This document shows, piece by piece, positions 63,347 to 64,000 of a DNA stretch of 64,000 nt; the stretch's first letter is position 1; every line of letters starts with the position of its first letter. The position numbers and the translations under genes are program-made. The stretch is from Muricauda sp. MAR_2010_75 (GTDB lineage Bacteria > Bacteroidota > Bacteroidia > Flavobacteriales > Flavobacteriaceae). The notes below the pieces were generated by a model. It saw only the letters and a list, made by a program, of their open reading frames with translations. It was not told where the DNA came from and did not search any database. Location of the stretch: assembly GCF_000745185.1 (NCBI RefSeq), contig NZ_JQNJ01000001.1, positions 1,387,501-1,451,500 on the forward strand, read 5' to 3'.

Positions 63347-63853
63347 ATGAAAAAGCTTGTTTATCTATTGTATTTGATTTTCTTTAGAAACACTCCTGAG
63401 GATTATAGACCTTATGCCTTGTTTTTTCCTTGGATCAGGAGCAAGATGGTAGGGTTTTATCTAAAAAAATGCGGGGAAAAACCTAGAGTGAAGAGTGGTG
63501 CTGAAATTTCTCCCAATGCAACCTTGGGCGGTTTTTCAGAACTGGGAACACGATGTATGGTGCAAGCAAATGTTCATATTGGCAACAATGTGATTATGGG
63601 ACCCGATGTTAAAATATACTCCAGAAACCATAAATATGATAGACTGGACCTGCCAATTCAAAAACAAGGAAAAAATTATTATGTAACCACCATTGGCAAT
63701 GATGTATGGTTGGGGGCCAATGTAATTATTACTGCAGGGTGTAACATTGGCAACCATGTCATAGTTGCGGCAGGGGCAGTAGTAACCAAAGATGTGCCCG
63801 ATTACGCTATAGTTGGTGGGGTCCCAGCGAAAACCATTGGCACTAGAAAGTAA
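63347..63853 (+). CDS. Hexapeptide-repeat (LbH) acyltransferase
   Basis: The 168-residue protein has left-handed beta-helix repeats (GNNVIMGPDVKIYSRNHKYD, IGNDVWLGANVIITAGCNIG, VIVAAGAVVTKDVPDYAIVG, GGVPAKTIG). These are the signature of NodL/LacA-type or serine acetyltransferase-like enzymes. RNHKYD carries the likely catalytic His. It would O- or N-acetylate a sugar, presumably of the polysaccharide made by this locus. It lies 15 bp after the GT4 gene. Confidence 0.88.
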   Translation: MKKLVYLLYLIFFRNTPEDYRPYALFFPWIRSKMVGFYLKKCGEKPRVKSGAEISPNATLGGFSELGTRCMVQANVHIGNNVIMGPDVKIYSRNHKYDRLDLPIQKQGKNYYVTTIGNDVWLGANVIITAGCNIGNHVIVAAGAVVTKDVPDYAIVGGVPAKTIGTRK

Positions 63854-63873
63854 AAAACAAGTTGAATGTGAAA

Positions 63874-64000
63874 ATGAATCGATACTTTGATGACAGTAAT
63901 ACACAAAGAGTTCTTTTTGACAATCTTATTATAGGCGATACTTTTGAGGAAGTAAATATTTATCATCCTCTCCCAGATATGTTTATGGAAAAAATGGAAT
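63874..64000 (+). CDS. Partial gene at the right edge, unidentified
   Basis: From ATG 63874 a frame of 42 residues runs to the end of the window (start MNRYFDDSNTQRVLFDNLII). It has no signal peptide. It continues the polysaccharide operon 20 bp after the acyltransferase stop. I do not recognise it. Confidence 0.55.
   Translation, partial: MNRYFDDSNTQRVLFDNLIIGDTFEEVNIYHPLPDMFMEKME

Noticed and set aside
1..64000. Search for CRISPR arrays, insertion sequences, rRNA genes and DnaA-box clusters
   Set aside because: None was seen. No regular short repeats with unique spacers, no transposase frames and no TTATCCACA clusters were noticed.

Overview
The window is chromosomal DNA from a member of the Flavobacteriaceae (Bacteroidota), most likely marine. 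The evidence is PorP/SprF-type secretion proteins, two proteins ending in the type B (gliding-motility) sorting domain of the type IX secretion system (T9SS), a DUF4175-ybeY-mnmG gene order, many TTG starts, few Shine-Dalgarno sequences, and repeated Bacteroidota-type promoters (-7 box TAnnTTTG). I cannot name the genus. No transposase, integrase, CRISPR array or rRNA was seen.

Layout. 1-1.2 kb: a LysE-type exporter, tRNA-Cys and folB. 1.26-20.9 kb, minus strand: a four-gene operon whose order resembles the sprC-sprD-sprB-sprF gliding operon of Flavobacterium johnsoniae. It encodes a secreted Ig-like-repeat protein, a PorP-like protein with two SPOR-like modules, a 4761-residue repeat adhesin and a PorP/SprF protein. 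21-47.7 kb: mostly housekeeping genes (glnS, SPFH protein, gltX, DUF4175, ybeY, mnmG, a methyltransferase, an OmpH-like lipoprotein, a small Crp/Fnr-DoxX cluster, holB, pgk, a LysM transglycosylase, DUF4837, an OmpA/PorE-like protein, tatA, an M23 peptidase, GH3, and a nucleoside-phosphorylase-like protein). Four parS-like sites, two of them perfect palindromes, lie between 29.6 and 38.7 kb, which suggests proximity to the replication origin.

47.7 kb to the end, plus strand: a surface-polysaccharide locus. It starts with a Wzz-like protein, followed by all four dTDP-rhamnose genes (rfbD, B, A, C) and wecB-wecC for UDP-ManNAcA. Next come cysQ, a duplicated DUF2061 protein and cysC-cysD-cysN, which make PAPS and remove PAP. 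Then come a flippase, a PAPS-type sulfotransferase, a Wzy-like polymerase, a GT4 glycosyltransferase and a hexapeptide acyltransferase. A further gene runs off the right edge. Taken together this reads as a pathway for a sulfated, probably acetylated, rhamnose- and ManNAcA-containing polysaccharide, with its own sulfate-activation module and no visible sulfite-assimilation genes.

The points most worth checking are the sulfation module, the parS cluster, a three-way-junction-like structure at 40790-40848, the SPOR-bearing PorP protein, and an apparently shortened RmlD. Residue positions inside proteins are approximate.
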